The translations under genes were made by a program, and so were the position numbers. The notes beneath the pieces are model-generated. The model was not told the DNA's origin, did no database searches, and was given only the letters and a program-made list of their open reading frames with translations. DNA of 64,000 bases from Solobacterium moorei (GTDB lineage: Bacteria > Bacillota_I > Bacilli_A > Erysipelotrichales > Erysipelotrichaceae). Position 1 is the first letter of the stretch, and every line of letters begins with the position of its first letter. This document shows, in pieces, positions 15,595 through 24,408 of the stretch. The stretch spans positions 434,001 through 498,000 of the forward strand of contig NZ_AP028934.1 in NCBI RefSeq assembly GCF_036323475.1, written 5' to 3'.

Positions 15595-16644
15595 ATGGCA
15601 AATTCATTAGGATATTCTGTATTTTTAAGCACATTTGAAAAACAGAAGATGCACTTACAAGGTGTAGGTAAAAATCATCCACTTGTATTTGTATCTTTAC
15701 ATATCAGTGAAGAGTTCAGTGATACATATACAAAAGACATGCATGCAATGTGTGCTTGGTTAAATGAAGAGGGTTTCCGTATTGTAGCGGATGTATCCAC
15801 AAAATCATTAGAGTTATTTCAAGTTTCGTCTGTGCGAGAAATCGCAAAGTTACTAGATGTATATGCATTGCGCTTGGATTATGGTTTTGACCATGCGGAA
15901 ATGTTGGCATTAGCGAAAGAGATGCCAATCGTATTAAATGCATCCACCATTCGTGTTGATGAAGTGGAAGATTTAGTGCGTGAAGGAAAAGAAATCCTTG
16001 CCATGCATAACTATTATCCCCGTTGTGAAACGGGATTAGACGAAGAGTACTTTTTGCGGATTACAAAGTCATTACAGGCTGCGGGTATCCATGTGATTGC
16101 CTTTATTCCAGGTGATGTATTAAAGCGGGGACCTATCTTTGAGGGTTTACCAACCCTAGAGCATCATCGTCATATTTCTCCATACGCAGCGTTTATGGAG
16201 TTGACGTTAAAGTATCATGTAGATCAAGTGTTTGTTGGAGATCCTGGTATCAGTGCGTATGAGATTCAACGCATTCAATCGTATTGTGATACAGAAGTGA
16301 TTGATATTCCAGTCACTTTGAAACATGCGGAATATTTCTATGATAAAGAAGTAACTTGTCGTATTGATAGTCCATCATGGATTATCCGTGTGGAAGAAGC
16401 GCGCTTATTAAAAAAGGCAGATGAACACATTGTGCCAAACAATACAACGACACGTGAAGTTGGTGCGATCACAATGGATAATGATTCCTACTTGCGTTAT
16501 GCAGGAGAAGTACAGATTGTCCGTAGTCCACTTCCAGCAGATAATCGCGTAAATATTATTGGTCATGTATCACCAAAGGACTTGTCTATCTTAAAACTTG
16601 TCAAAGGTGGCATGAAGATTCGATTCATAAGAGAAGATATGTAA
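15595..16644 (+). CDS. mupG: MupG-like 6-phospho-N-acetylmuramidase (DUF871 family)
   Basis: The 349-residue protein starts at the ATG after AGGGAGAAATA; a more upstream in-frame start lies within murQ. It shows the DUF871 two-domain plan: an N-terminal TIM-barrel (GYSVFLSTFEKQKM, LRLDYGF, HNYYPRCETGLDEEYF, VIAFIPGD, GPIFEGLPTLEHHR) and a C-terminal cyclophilin-like domain (EVGAITMDNDSYLRYAGEVQIV). MupG hydrolyses MurNAc-6P-GlcNAc, giving the substrate for MurQ. The murQ-mupG order supports peptidoglycan recycling of the disaccharide-phosphate type. Confidence 0.88.
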   Translation: MANSLGYSVFLSTFEKQKMHLQGVGKNHPLVFVSLHISEEFSDTYTKDMHAMCAWLNEEGFRIVADVSTKSLELFQVSSVREIAKLLDVYALRLDYGFDHAEMLALAKEMPIVLNASTIRVDEVEDLVREGKEILAMHNYYPRCETGLDEEYFLRITKSLQAAGIHVIAFIPGDVLKRGPIFEGLPTLEHHRHISPYAAFMELTLKYHVDQVFVGDPGISAYEIQRIQSYCDTEVIDIPVTLKHAEYFYDKEVTCRIDSPSWIIRVEEARLLKKADEHIVPNNTTTREVGAITMDNDSYLRYAGEVQIVRSPLPADNRVNIIGHVSPKDLSILKLVKGGMKIRFIREDM

Positions 16645-16688
16645 TAATGTATCTTCTTTTCTTATGCATTTCATCATAAAATAGAGAT

Positions 16689-17612
16689 ATGAAACAACTG
16701 TATTATTCGTTTCCGCAATATCTCAAAGATACCTTCGGACGTAAACTTTATAAAGTAGCACTTGAAACAGGGATGACTTGTCCAAATCGCGATGGTAAGG
16801 TCGCTGTTGGAGGTTGTATTTTCTGTGGAGAAGGCGGTTCTGGAGATTTTACGATTTACTATGAAGGAAAGCGTTTAAGCAGAGAAGAACTGATTTATAA
16901 TCACCAAGAAATTCCAAAGGGTGACTATATTGCATATTTCCAATCCTTTACAAATACCTACGCACCTATCGCAAAATTAAGAGAAATCTTTACCGCAGCC
17001 TTACAAGATGATTTATTTGCGGGGATTTCCATCGCGACTAGACCTGACTGTTTAGGGGAAGATGTCATCTCACTTTTAAAAGAGTTAAAAGCAAACTACC
17101 CAAACAAGTTTATTTGGGTGGAACTTGGTCTACAAACGATTCATGAAAGTACTGCCAAATGGATGAATCGTGGATATCCGCTAGAGGTATTTGATGAAGC
17201 TGTTAAGAATCTAAAGGCAATCAATATCGATGTGATTGTTCACATCATTATTGGTCTTCTAGGGGAAGACCAGAAGATGTTGTTAGAAACGATACAACAT
17301 TTAAATGCATGTTCAATTGATGGTGTGAAGTTACAGTTATTACATTATTTAAAGAATACAAGACTAGGTGTGCAGTATTTATCTAATCCATCTCAGTATC
17401 ATGTTCTAGAGATGGATGAGTATGTAGAACTTGTGACAGAGTGTATTGCATATTTAGATGAACATATTGTAATCCATCGCTTAACAGGAGATGGAAATGC
17501 GGATGAGTTGATTGCACCACGATGGAGTATAGATAAACGGCGTGTATTAAATTCTATCAATCATATGTTGAAGAGAAAAAATTATACACAGGGCTGTAAA
17601 TTGTTAAAATAG
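16689..17612 (+). CDS. TIGR01212-family radical SAM protein (YtqA-like)
   Basis: The 307-residue protein has the spaced cysteine cluster of this family, TCPNRDGKVAVGGCIFC (residues 29-45), rather than the classic CxxxCxxC. It is followed by GGSGDF, FQSFTNTYAPIAKLREIF, SIATRPDC and WVELGLQT, an Elp3-like radical SAM core. YtqA-type proteins have been linked to wobble-uridine tRNA modification in Gram-positives. I apply that only as a likely role. It is a single gene 45 bp after mupG with little upstream promoter sequence, so partial co-transcription is possible. Confidence 0.85.
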   Translation: MKQLYYSFPQYLKDTFGRKLYKVALETGMTCPNRDGKVAVGGCIFCGEGGSGDFTIYYEGKRLSREELIYNHQEIPKGDYIAYFQSFTNTYAPIAKLREIFTAALQDDLFAGISIATRPDCLGEDVISLLKELKANYPNKFIWVELGLQTIHESTAKWMNRGYPLEVFDEAVKNLKAINIDVIVHIIIGLLGEDQKMLLETIQHLNACSIDGVKLQLLHYLKNTRLGVQYLSNPSQYHVLEMDEYVELVTECIAYLDEHIVIHRLTGDGNADELIAPRWSIDKRRVLNSINHMLKRKNYTQGCKLLK

Positions 17613-17740
17613 TGCGTACAGGGTAGGAAGGTTGTATTTGAAAAATGCTTGAATTTTAGCTTAAAATATTTTAAATTGAATTTGTTTCCGTGCGCTTTTG
17701 ATGGGGGAGATTTTAAAGGGTCGGATGATCCACAGGAGGA

Positions 17741-19429
17741 ATGATGGAACTTACATCCATTAGATGGGATATTATTCTAGGTGGCTTTGGTCTATTCTTA
17801 ATCGGTATCAATTTCATGGGTGATGGCTTAAAAGCTGTCGCTGGTGATAAGTTGAGAGATTATATCGATAGATATACAACCAATCCATTCAGTGCTTTAT
17901 TGATTGGTATTGCGATTACAATCGTTATGCAGTCAAGCTCGGCTTCAACCGCGATTACGATTGGCTTAGTTCGTGCAGGTCTTATGAACTTGGAACAGGC
18001 TGCTGGTATCGTCATGGGTGCCAATATCGGTACAACGGTTACATCATTATTAATTTCCTTGGATATTGATAACTTTGTTTTATACTTCGTATTTATTGGT
18101 GCGATGATTATCTGCTTTGGCAAGAAACAGAAAATCAAGAGTACTGGATATATCATCCTCGGTTTTGGTTTGATTTTCTTTGGCTTGAATTCGATGGGTG
18201 ATGAACTTGCGGCAATCAAAGATGTTCCTGCATTTATGTCATTTGCCGAGGCGATGTCTACAAACCCATTATTGTCCTTGCTTGCTGGTACAATCATGAC
18301 TGGTGCAGTACAGGCATCTGCTGCAACAATCGGTGTCGTTCAGAAGATGTATGAAGCTGGTGCACTGACATTCAGTGCTGTATTACCATTCGTATTTGGT
18401 GCTAATATCGGTACAACTGTAACTGGTATCTTAGCTTCTATTGGTGGATCTACAGCTGCCAAGAGAACAGCGGGTATTCATATCTTATTCAATATTATTG
18501 GTACAACAATTGGTATGTTGTTCTTAGTACCTTATGCAAATTTCATTCAATGGTTTTGTGCAGAGTTAAACATTGGCGGAATGATGCAGATAGCAGTAGC
18601 GCATATTGTATTTAATACAGTAGCGACAATTGTATTCTTTCCGCTCCTTCGTCAATTCTGTTCATTAATTCGTCTGATTGTTCGTGGTGAAGAACCTAAG
18701 AAGATTGAAATTAATATTGATGAGTTGGATGCTCATCTAGCGAATACTGAGCTTCCTGCAGTTGCAATTTCGGCGGCTAGAGATGCGATTTTCAAGTTGG
18801 CGGATGTTGTTGGAGAAGATGTCTCTGATTCCCGTGATTATTTGAATAAGCCTGGTACAGATGAGGACTTTGAAAACTTAAGGCAGTCTGAGTCTATGAT
18901 TAACTCTTTAGATCGTAAGATTACGGAATTCTTAGTTCAAGTTTCCGCAAATTCAAATTTAACAGCTGTTGACCAAGCGGATATCCGTAGAGATCTAGAA
19001 ATCATCAAGAACCTTGAACGTTTAGGTGACTTATCCATGAATTTATCTGAGTTCTATAAGATGGTCCAAGAGGATCGTAGCGGATTAACTTCCTTTGCGA
19101 TGGGCGATATCAATAGTATGTATGATAAGTTCAAGGAAATGTACGCAAAGGCAATTGCGGTATATCGTACAAAAGATAAGATTATTTATGAAGAATTAAT
19201 AGCGTTAGAAGAAGAGATGGATAAGGCAGAGTATGTAGCACGTCAGGCACACTTCACACGTATGTCTAAGAATCAATGTGAATCTTCTGTCGCTGCTTCT
19301 ATCTACTGTGATATTCTTGGTACATTAGAGCGTATGGGTGACCACTGCTGTAACATTGCTAAGTCGGCATTATTGGATTATGTAGATGCTAGTTTTAATC
19401 CAACACTGACAGACACAACAACAAAATAG
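17741..19429 (+). CDS. Na+/phosphate cotransporter with C-terminal PhoU-like domain
   Basis: The 562-residue protein starts ATGATG after AGGAGG; the second ATG (17744) gives better ribosome spacing. The N-terminal half contains the two inverted Na_Pi_cotrans repeats, with QSSSASTAITIGLVRAG near residues 67-83 and TGAVQASAATIGVVQ near 187-201, plus two GANIGTTVT motifs. About nine hydrophobic segments are visible. The C-terminal 200 residues are a charged helical PhoU-like region (LRQSESMINSLDRKI and ERLGDLSMNLSEF, then LERMGDHCCNIAKSA). It imports phosphate with sodium, and the PhoU part probably regulates it. Confidence 0.9.
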   Translation: MMELTSIRWDIILGGFGLFLIGINFMGDGLKAVAGDKLRDYIDRYTTNPFSALLIGIAITIVMQSSSASTAITIGLVRAGLMNLEQAAGIVMGANIGTTVTSLLISLDIDNFVLYFVFIGAMIICFGKKQKIKSTGYIILGFGLIFFGLNSMGDELAAIKDVPAFMSFAEAMSTNPLLSLLAGTIMTGAVQASAATIGVVQKMYEAGALTFSAVLPFVFGANIGTTVTGILASIGGSTAAKRTAGIHILFNIIGTTIGMLFLVPYANFIQWFCAELNIGGMMQIAVAHIVFNTVATIVFFPLLRQFCSLIRLIVRGEEPKKIEINIDELDAHLANTELPAVAISAARDAIFKLADVVGEDVSDSRDYLNKPGTDEDFENLRQSESMINSLDRKITEFLVQVSANSNLTAVDQADIRRDLEIIKNLERLGDLSMNLSEFYKMVQEDRSGLTSFAMGDINSMYDKFKEMYAKAIAVYRTKDKIIYEELIALEEEMDKAEYVARQAHFTRMSKNQCESSVAASIYCDILGTLERMGDHCCNIAKSALLDYVDASFNPTLTDTTTK

Positions 19430-19440
19430 TTGATATTTGA

Positions 19441-19480
19441 AACATCTTACAAGAAAAACAAATTGTAAGATGTTTTTTTG
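19441..19480 (+). terminator. Terminator after the Na/Pi cotransporter
   Basis: AACATCTTACAA (19441-19452) pairs with TTGTAAGATGTT (19463-19474), followed by TTTTT. Confidence 0.9.
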
Positions 19481-19556
19481 AATTACATTTAGTGTATTTT
19501 TGAAAAGAAATGCCTATAATGAAGACGTATCTTAAAATAGAAAGGATATGTTAAAT

Positions 19557-20513
19557 ATGAGTATTAATTTTCGTAAAGTTGCGGTTGTAGGTTGTGGATT
19601 CGTTGGATCTTCTAGCGCATTTGCCTTAATGCAAAGCGGTCTATTTTCAGAAATGGTTTTATTAGATGTAAATCGTGCTAAGGCTGAAGGAGAAGCTATG
19701 GATATTGGTCATGGTACTTCTATCAGTTCTCCAATGAATATCTATGCGGGTGATTATTCCGATATTAAGGATGCGGCTATCATTATCGTTACAGCTGGTG
19801 CTGCACAAAAGCCAGGTGAAACACGTCTTGACTTAATTAAGAAGAATATCCAGATTCACGCTGGGATCATGGCTGAAATCAAAGCACAAAGTCCGGAAGG
19901 AATCTTATTGATTGTGGCTAATCCAGTTGATATCCTGACTTACTATGCACAGAAGGCTTCTGGCATGCCAGAGAATCGTGTATTTGGTTCAGGAACAGTA
20001 TTAGACTCTGCACGTCTAAGATATCTATTAGGAACACGTTTGGATGTTGACTCACGTTCTGTTCACGCATATGTTATCGGTGAACATGGTGACTCTGAAA
20101 TCTGCACATGGTCTATGGCAAATATCTCAGGTGTTCCACTCGCTGACTTCTTCGCATTAAGAGGTATGGGTGGTGATCTTGACATGAAGGTTGCACAAGA
20201 AGATATCGCAGAAGATGTTAAGAATGCAGCGTATAAGATCATTGAAAGAAAGAACGCTACTTACTACGGAATTGCAATGTCGGTTGTAAGAATCTGTCGT
20301 GCAATCCTACGTGATGAAAAGTCTATTTTACCTGTATCAACTGCATTACATGGTGAGTATGGTATCAGTGATGTATCTCTCAGCGTTCCAGCAATCGTTG
20401 GAAGAAATGGTATTGAAGAATTGGTGCCAATTTCCCTCAGTGAAGAAGAACGTACAAAGCTTTCCGAATCTGCGGCCGTCTTAAAAAAGACAATGGAAGG
20501 CGTAGAATTCTAA
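19557..20513 (+). CDS. ldh: L-lactate dehydrogenase
   Basis: The 318-residue protein begins at the second in-frame ATG, which has correct spacing from AAAGGA; an ATG at 19548 is too close. The NAD-binding VGCGFVGSSSAFALMQSG (residues 10-27), GAAQKPGETRLDLIKKN active-site loop, NPVDILTYYA, GSGTVLDSARLRYLLG and the catalytic His in VIGEHGDSE are all present. It reduces pyruvate to L-lactate and regenerates NAD+. A TATAAT (19515-19520) lies 37 bp upstream; no good -35 is seen. Confidence 0.95.
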   Translation: MSINFRKVAVVGCGFVGSSSAFALMQSGLFSEMVLLDVNRAKAEGEAMDIGHGTSISSPMNIYAGDYSDIKDAAIIIVTAGAAQKPGETRLDLIKKNIQIHAGIMAEIKAQSPEGILLIVANPVDILTYYAQKASGMPENRVFGSGTVLDSARLRYLLGTRLDVDSRSVHAYVIGEHGDSEICTWSMANISGVPLADFFALRGMGGDLDMKVAQEDIAEDVKNAAYKIIERKNATYYGIAMSVVRICRAILRDEKSILPVSTALHGEYGISDVSLSVPAIVGRNGIEELVPISLSEEERTKLSESAAVLKKTMEGVEF

Positions 20514-20515
20514 TA

Positions 20516-20540
20516 AAAATCCGGAATTTCCGGGTTTTTT
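20516..20540 (+). terminator. Terminator after ldh
   Basis: AAAATCCGG pairs with CCGGGTTTT across AATTT, followed by T residues. Confidence 0.85.
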
Positions 20541-20661
20541 AAATTCACATAATTCATTTGAAAAAATAACTTACATAAAAGAATGCAGTAAAATGCTTTC
20601 ATTCGTCCTTAATAAACATATCTTTGTAAAGAACGATATTCAGAAAGAGGGGGTATAAGTG

Positions 20662-20919
20662 ATGAATCAAAAAGGATTAAAAACACTAGGATGGATTGCG
20701 ACATGTACAGCAATGTTAATGTATATTTCCTACTTCCCACAAATTATAAATAACCTACATGGAATGAAGAGTGGCTTCTTACAACCTATGGTTGCGGCTA
20801 TCAACTGTTCCTTATGGGTAACATATGGCTTTATGCAAGAGAAGAAGGATTGGCCACTGATGATGGCTAATTTACCTGGTGTATTATTCGGCGCAATCGC
20901 CGCAATTACAGCACTATAA
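20662..20919 (+). CDS. SemiSWEET-type sugar transporter (PQ-loop family)
   Basis: The 85-residue membrane protein has three hydrophobic helices, matching the single triple-helix bundle of bacterial SemiSWEETs. The Pro-Gln pair is in ISYFPQIINNLHG near residues 24-36, and a Trp-Tyr-rich second helix (NCSLWVTYGFMQEKKDWPL) follows. AGAGGGGGT precedes a GTG-ATG pair; the ATG at 20662 is preferred. Dimers of these proteins carry sugars such as sucrose or glucose down their gradient. The substrate is not evident. Confidence 0.88.
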   Translation: MNQKGLKTLGWIATCTAMLMYISYFPQIINNLHGMKSGFLQPMVAAINCSLWVTYGFMQEKKDWPLMMANLPGVLFGAIAAITAL

Positions 20920-20921
20920 GA

Positions 20922-20946
20922 AGCGTTCCTAAGGGGACGTTTTTAT
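20922..20946 (+). terminator. Weak terminator after the SemiSWEET gene
   Basis: AGCGTTCC and GGGACGTTTTT can pair with two G-U pairs around a short loop, followed by T residues. Confidence 0.5.
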
Positions 20947-21054
20947 GTAGAAGATTGATGAAATCCATAGTAATCCTGTTGACTTTCCACAACAATAGGG
21001 AGAAGATGAGTATGATTTCCGAAGAGAGTGTGTGGAAATATGGAGGAGATAATA

Positions 21055-21603
21055 ATGGAAAACAAAAAGAACCCTTATGCAGGTACTAAGACGGAAAAGA
21101 ACCTATTAGAAGCGTTTAGAGGTGAATCAGAAGCTAGAAACAAGTATACATTCTTCGCTTCCGTTGCGAAGAAAGCAGGCTTTGAGCAGATTGCGGCTTT
21201 ATTCTTAAAGACTGCAGAAAATGAAAAGGAACATGCAAAGCTTTGGTTTAAGGCATTAGGCATGCTTGGCGATGTGAAAGAAAACTTACAAGCAGCTGCT
21301 AATGGTGAAAACTATGAGTGGACTGACATGTATGAGTGTATGGCAAAGGATGCGGAAGAGGAAGGCTTCCACGATCTAGCTGAACAGTTTAGAGGTGTAG
21401 GTGCCATCGAAAAGATGCACGAAGAACGTTACAGAAAGTTACTTCAGAATGTAGAGATGCAGGAAGTATTCAAGAAGAGTGAAGTTAAGATTTGGGAGTG
21501 CCGTAACTGTGGCCATATCGTTGTCGGTATGGAAGCTCCAGAAATTTGCCCAGTATGTCATCACCCACAAGCATTCTTTGAAGTTCACGCAGAAAATTAT
21601 TAA
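21055..21603 (+). CDS. Rubrerythrin
   Basis: The 182-residue protein starts at the ATG after TGGAGGAG. The N-terminal ferritin-like diiron domain has [15 protein letters not shown] (residues 24-38), [12 protein letters not shown] with the ExxH motif, and [10 protein letters not shown]. The C-terminal rubredoxin-like ribbon has [10 protein letters not shown] and CPVCHHP. Rubrerythrins reduce hydrogen peroxide and protect anaerobes, in line with an anaerobic or aerotolerant host. It stands alone with its own terminator. Confidence 0.94.
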   Translation: MENKKNPYAGTKTEKNLLEAFRGESEARNKYTFFASVAKKAGFEQIAALFLKTAENEKEHAKLWFKALGMLGDVKENLQAAANGENYEWTDMYECMAKDAEEEGFHDLAEQFRGVGAIEKMHEERYRKLLQNVEMQEVFKKSEVKIWECRNCGHIVVGMEAPEICPVCHHPQAFFEVHAENY

Positions 21604-21613
21604 GATTATGAAT

Positions 21614-21769
21614 TTATGCCAAGGCACGCTGTGCTTTGGTTTTTTGTTGTAAGATACATCGTACATGAATAAATGGACTAATGATTCCGGCGGAGAAAAA
21701 GATAATAAAAATGATGGGAATGATTGCGCTAGTACGATTAAAAAGGGTAAAATCAGTATATAAAGTTGG
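21614..21769 (-). pseudogene. Possible remnant of a membrane protein (C-terminal piece)
   Basis: On the minus strand this stretch has no start codon but stays open for about 50 codons. It encodes a strongly hydrophobic segment (SAIIPIIFIIFFSAGIISPF) then a basic tail ending ALA-stop at 21614. The pattern resembles the last membrane helix and tail of a small membrane protein. Without a start it is most likely a decayed fragment, or chance. Confidence 0.25.
21619..21645 (+). terminator. Terminator after rubrerythrin
   Basis: CCAAGGCAC (21619-21627) pairs with GTGCTTTGG (21631-21639) and is followed by TTTTTT. Confidence 0.9.
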
Positions 21770-21778
21770 AGAAAATAT

Positions 21779-22726
21779 ATGGGAAAAATCTATACAATCG
21801 GGGAAGCGTTAATTGACTTTATTCCAGTACAGACAGCTGCAAGTCTAAGTGCTGTGGATGCCTTTCAAAAAAGACCGGGAGGAGCACCAGCCAATGTGGC
21901 AGTCGCCGCAGCGAAGCTTGGTGCAGAAGCATATTTTATCGGTATGGTTGGAGATGATCCATTTGGACATTTCTTAAAAGATACGATTGCGGGTTATGGT
22001 GTTAATACGAGATATCTGAAGACTACAAAGAAGGCAAAGACAGCGTTAGCCTTTGTAAGCCTTGCGGATGATGGACAACGTGACTTTAGTTTCTATCGTA
22101 ATCCAAGTGCGGACTTGCTCTTGGATAAAAGTGATGTAGAAGAAATTGAATTTACAAGTGAAGACTATATCAGTTTTGGCTCTGTTGATTTAGTAGAATA
22201 TCCTGTAAAGTACGCAACAGAGTACTTGCTACAGAAGGCGAAAGCAGCGAATGCGACAATCCTGTTTGACCCAAATATCCGTAAAGATCTTTGGGATGAT
22301 TTAAATGAGTGTAGACAAACAATTTTAACTTTTATGAAGTATGCAAATATCGTTAAGATGGCAGATGATGAAGTGGAATTTATCACTGGTAAATCGTCTG
22401 TCAAAGAAGCCATTGAAGTGGTAAAACAATATGGTGTTGAACATGTCATTGTGACATATGGACCTGAGGGTAGTGACGCTTACTTGAAACATTGTCATAG
22501 TCATGCGGATGCGCATAAAGTAGATCCAATTGATACAACCGGTGCAGGTGATACGTTTGTTGGTGCGCTATTATATTACTTAGATCATTACAAACAAAAG
22601 CCTGATCAAATTTCACCAGAGATGATCAAAGATGGATTATGTTTTGCCAATCACGCAGCTGCTATCGTTACGACGAAAAAGGGTGCGATGAATGCAGCCC
22701 CAACATTAGAAGAATTACAGAAATAA
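21779..22726 (+). CDS. Fructokinase-like PfkB carbohydrate kinase
   Basis: The 315-residue PfkB protein has the N-terminal signature RPGGAPANVAVAAAKLGAEAYFIGMVGDD (residues 32-60) and the C-terminal signature DPIDTTGAGDTFVGALLYYLD (residues 246-266) with catalytic Asp in GAGD. SFYRNPSADLLL is typical of fructokinases of the ScrK/CscK type. TTGGAGAA is the ribosome site. It probably phosphorylates fructose; other ketose substrates are possible. It is co-transcribed with the CpXC gene 18 bp downstream. Confidence 0.85.
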   Translation: MGKIYTIGEALIDFIPVQTAASLSAVDAFQKRPGGAPANVAVAAAKLGAEAYFIGMVGDDPFGHFLKDTIAGYGVNTRYLKTTKKAKTALAFVSLADDGQRDFSFYRNPSADLLLDKSDVEEIEFTSEDYISFGSVDLVEYPVKYATEYLLQKAKAANATILFDPNIRKDLWDDLNECRQTILTFMKYANIVKMADDEVEFITGKSSVKEAIEVVKQYGVEHVIVTYGPEGSDAYLKHCHSHADAHKVDPIDTTGAGDTFVGALLYYLDHYKQKPDQISPEMIKDGLCFANHAAAIVTTKKGAMNAAPTLEELQK

Positions 22727-22744
22727 AAAGTTTTGGAGAATACC

Positions 22745-23443
22745 ATGTTTAAAAGAGCAGAGATGAATACCTATGAAGCAGAGATTACTTGTCATTCATG
22801 TGGGAAGAAGGAAAAAGTTAAAATCAAATCACTTATTGATACAGCTTTAGATCCATCGGCAGAAACGAGCTTACTGCGTGGCAAGTTATTTCGTCATAGC
22901 TGCTCGAAATGTCATATGGAACAAAATATGTTATATACGTGCATGTACCATGATGGTAGTAAGAATCTATTAGTTGGATATCCAGATAATCAAAAAGATT
23001 ATGAAGAGATGAATCTCATGTTCAATCGCCGCTATCATCGTGATGAGTTGGATGAAGCGTTAAATAAATGGATTGAGACATGCACGACGAGAATCGTGTC
23101 GAGTCAATCAGATATGCAAGAAAAGGCTCTGATTTCGTTACTAGGATTAGATGATCGTATCATCGAAATTGGTAAGTATGTAACAGGGGACCTAGCTAAG
23201 ATTCAATCACAGGGTTTAGAAATCAATCATATGTATTTCAATACTCGTGGTGATGAGTATGCGTTCTTAATTCAATCTGGAGAGGGAATTGTTGGAGAAG
23301 TTCCCTTTACCAAAGAACTGTATCAAACATTAGAAGAGCACTACAAACCATATCTAGCTGAAGATGAATCTGTAGAAATTGACTCTTATTGGGTCAGTGA
23401 TTTCCTAAGAAAAGTTAAAGAAAAACAAAGCCAGTCGAATTAA
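22745..23443 (+). CDS. CpXC zinc-ribbon domain protein
   Basis: The 232-residue protein starts at the ATG after TTGGAG; the ORF has a TTG 12 bp upstream. Two Cys pairs, CHSCGKK and CSKC, flank the first 55 residues. They match the CpXC domain found in uncharacterised bacterial proteins. The rest is acidic and helical, with no membrane segment. Its function is unknown. It follows the fructokinase closely and is convergent with an Mrr-like gene. Confidence 0.75.
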   Translation: MFKRAEMNTYEAEITCHSCGKKEKVKIKSLIDTALDPSAETSLLRGKLFRHSCSKCHMEQNMLYTCMYHDGSKNLLVGYPDNQKDYEEMNLMFNRRYHRDELDEALNKWIETCTTRIVSSQSDMQEKALISLLGLDDRIIEIGKYVTGDLAKIQSQGLEINHMYFNTRGDEYAFLIQSGEGIVGEVPFTKELYQTLEEHYKPYLAEDESVEIDSYWVSDFLRKVKEKQSQSN

Positions 23444-23455
23444 TGATTGGCTTTG
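23426..23455. terminator. Convergent hairpin between CpXC and Mrr-like genes
   Basis: CAAAGCCAGTC (23426-23436) pairs with GATTGGCTTTG (23445-23455) with one G-U pair. It lacks a long T run, so terminator activity may be modest. Confidence 0.6.
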
Positions 23456-24390
23456 ATTGTTAGTTCAATCATGTGTAGTGCAGTAGCACGTAGTTCATAT
23501 TGAATCTGTTCTCGGTTTTGGTTTAATTTTGCTTGTATAGATGCTAGTTGGCTTGTTTGTGTACGATTTGTTTGTAGGGTGATGATGAGATCATTATCTT
23601 TTACCTTCGTATCAATAACTTTCACATTACAGTTAAATTCATTTGCGAGGAAGATTGCCATATTCTGTGCAATCGTATAACGTGTCTGCTGTATATCTTG
23701 ACGTAATTGATTCCGTTTATTTGCTTGACGGCGAATCGAGTATTTCTTGATATAGTAAACAAATCGAACAAATGTAACGATAATAAAGAAGAATAACGCA
23801 ATCTGATAATAATCTAGTGTAAAGATTGAGAATGTCTTCTGTATAGAATACATGTATGCATGAATAGAAGACAGCATCACAGCAATACCTGTTGCGATTT
23901 TTGCATGATGTGGAATTGCCTGTAAGAAGGATGCGATAAATAATAGACTATAGGAAATAAACTGATAGTCTTTGGTCGGCTCTGTACTATAGAAAATCTG
24001 ATGGAGTTGAATGATAGACCAACCAAAGAAGAGAATTGCCATTGCCTGATAAAGTGTGTAACGATTATCTTCTTCCATCGGTTCTACATTATCCCATAAT
24101 AGAACATCTGCCTCTTCAGCTAGCTTACGTGCACCAGAGGAGAAGCCGTTGTTGGTAATCACAACTGCTTTATCCAGCTTGTAATACGCAATGCCAGAGA
24201 AGGCTTGTTGTACAGCATCATTTCCTACGGCTCTATTGTAATACTTGCATTGGAAGCCGTATTTTAAATTTCCTTTGGTAGCGATAATATCAATGCCTTG
24301 ATCACCACTTGCCTTGGTGAGTGTTATATTTTTATATCCGAGCATGGATAAGTATTTTGCACAACTACGTTCATATTGAATTCCATTCAT
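23440..24390 (-). CDS. Mrr-like restriction endonuclease domain fused to membrane segments
   Basis: The 316-residue protein begins with an Mrr_cat-type PD-(D/E)xK nuclease domain: YERSCAKYLSMLGYKNI, SGDQGIDIIATKGNLKYGFQCKYY with the D-(x)n-QxK catalytic motif, and AVVITNNGFSSGARKLAEE (residues 6-91). Three to four hydrophobic helices follow (residues 115-215), and a basic helical tail ends the protein. Membrane-linked Mrr-cat proteins are known but poorly characterised; defence or DNA quality control is possible. It is convergent to the CpXC gene and lies just after the LTA-synthase-like gene, with an 18-bp gap. Confidence 0.75.
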   Translation of the reverse strand: MNGIQYERSCAKYLSMLGYKNITLTKASGDQGIDIIATKGNLKYGFQCKYYNRAVGNDAVQQAFSGIAYYKLDKAVVITNNGFSSGARKLAEEADVLLWDNVEPMEEDNRYTLYQAMAILFFGWSIIQLHQIFYSTEPTKDYQFISYSLLFIASFLQAIPHHAKIATGIAVMLSSIHAYMYSIQKTFSIFTLDYYQIALFFFIIVTFVRFVYYIKKYSIRRQANKRNQLRQDIQQTRYTIAQNMAIFLANEFNCNVKVIDTKVKDNDLIITLQTNRTQTSQLASIQAKLNQNREQIQYELRATALHMIELTIKANH

Positions 24391-24408
24391 GAAATCATTA
24401 TACAGTAC

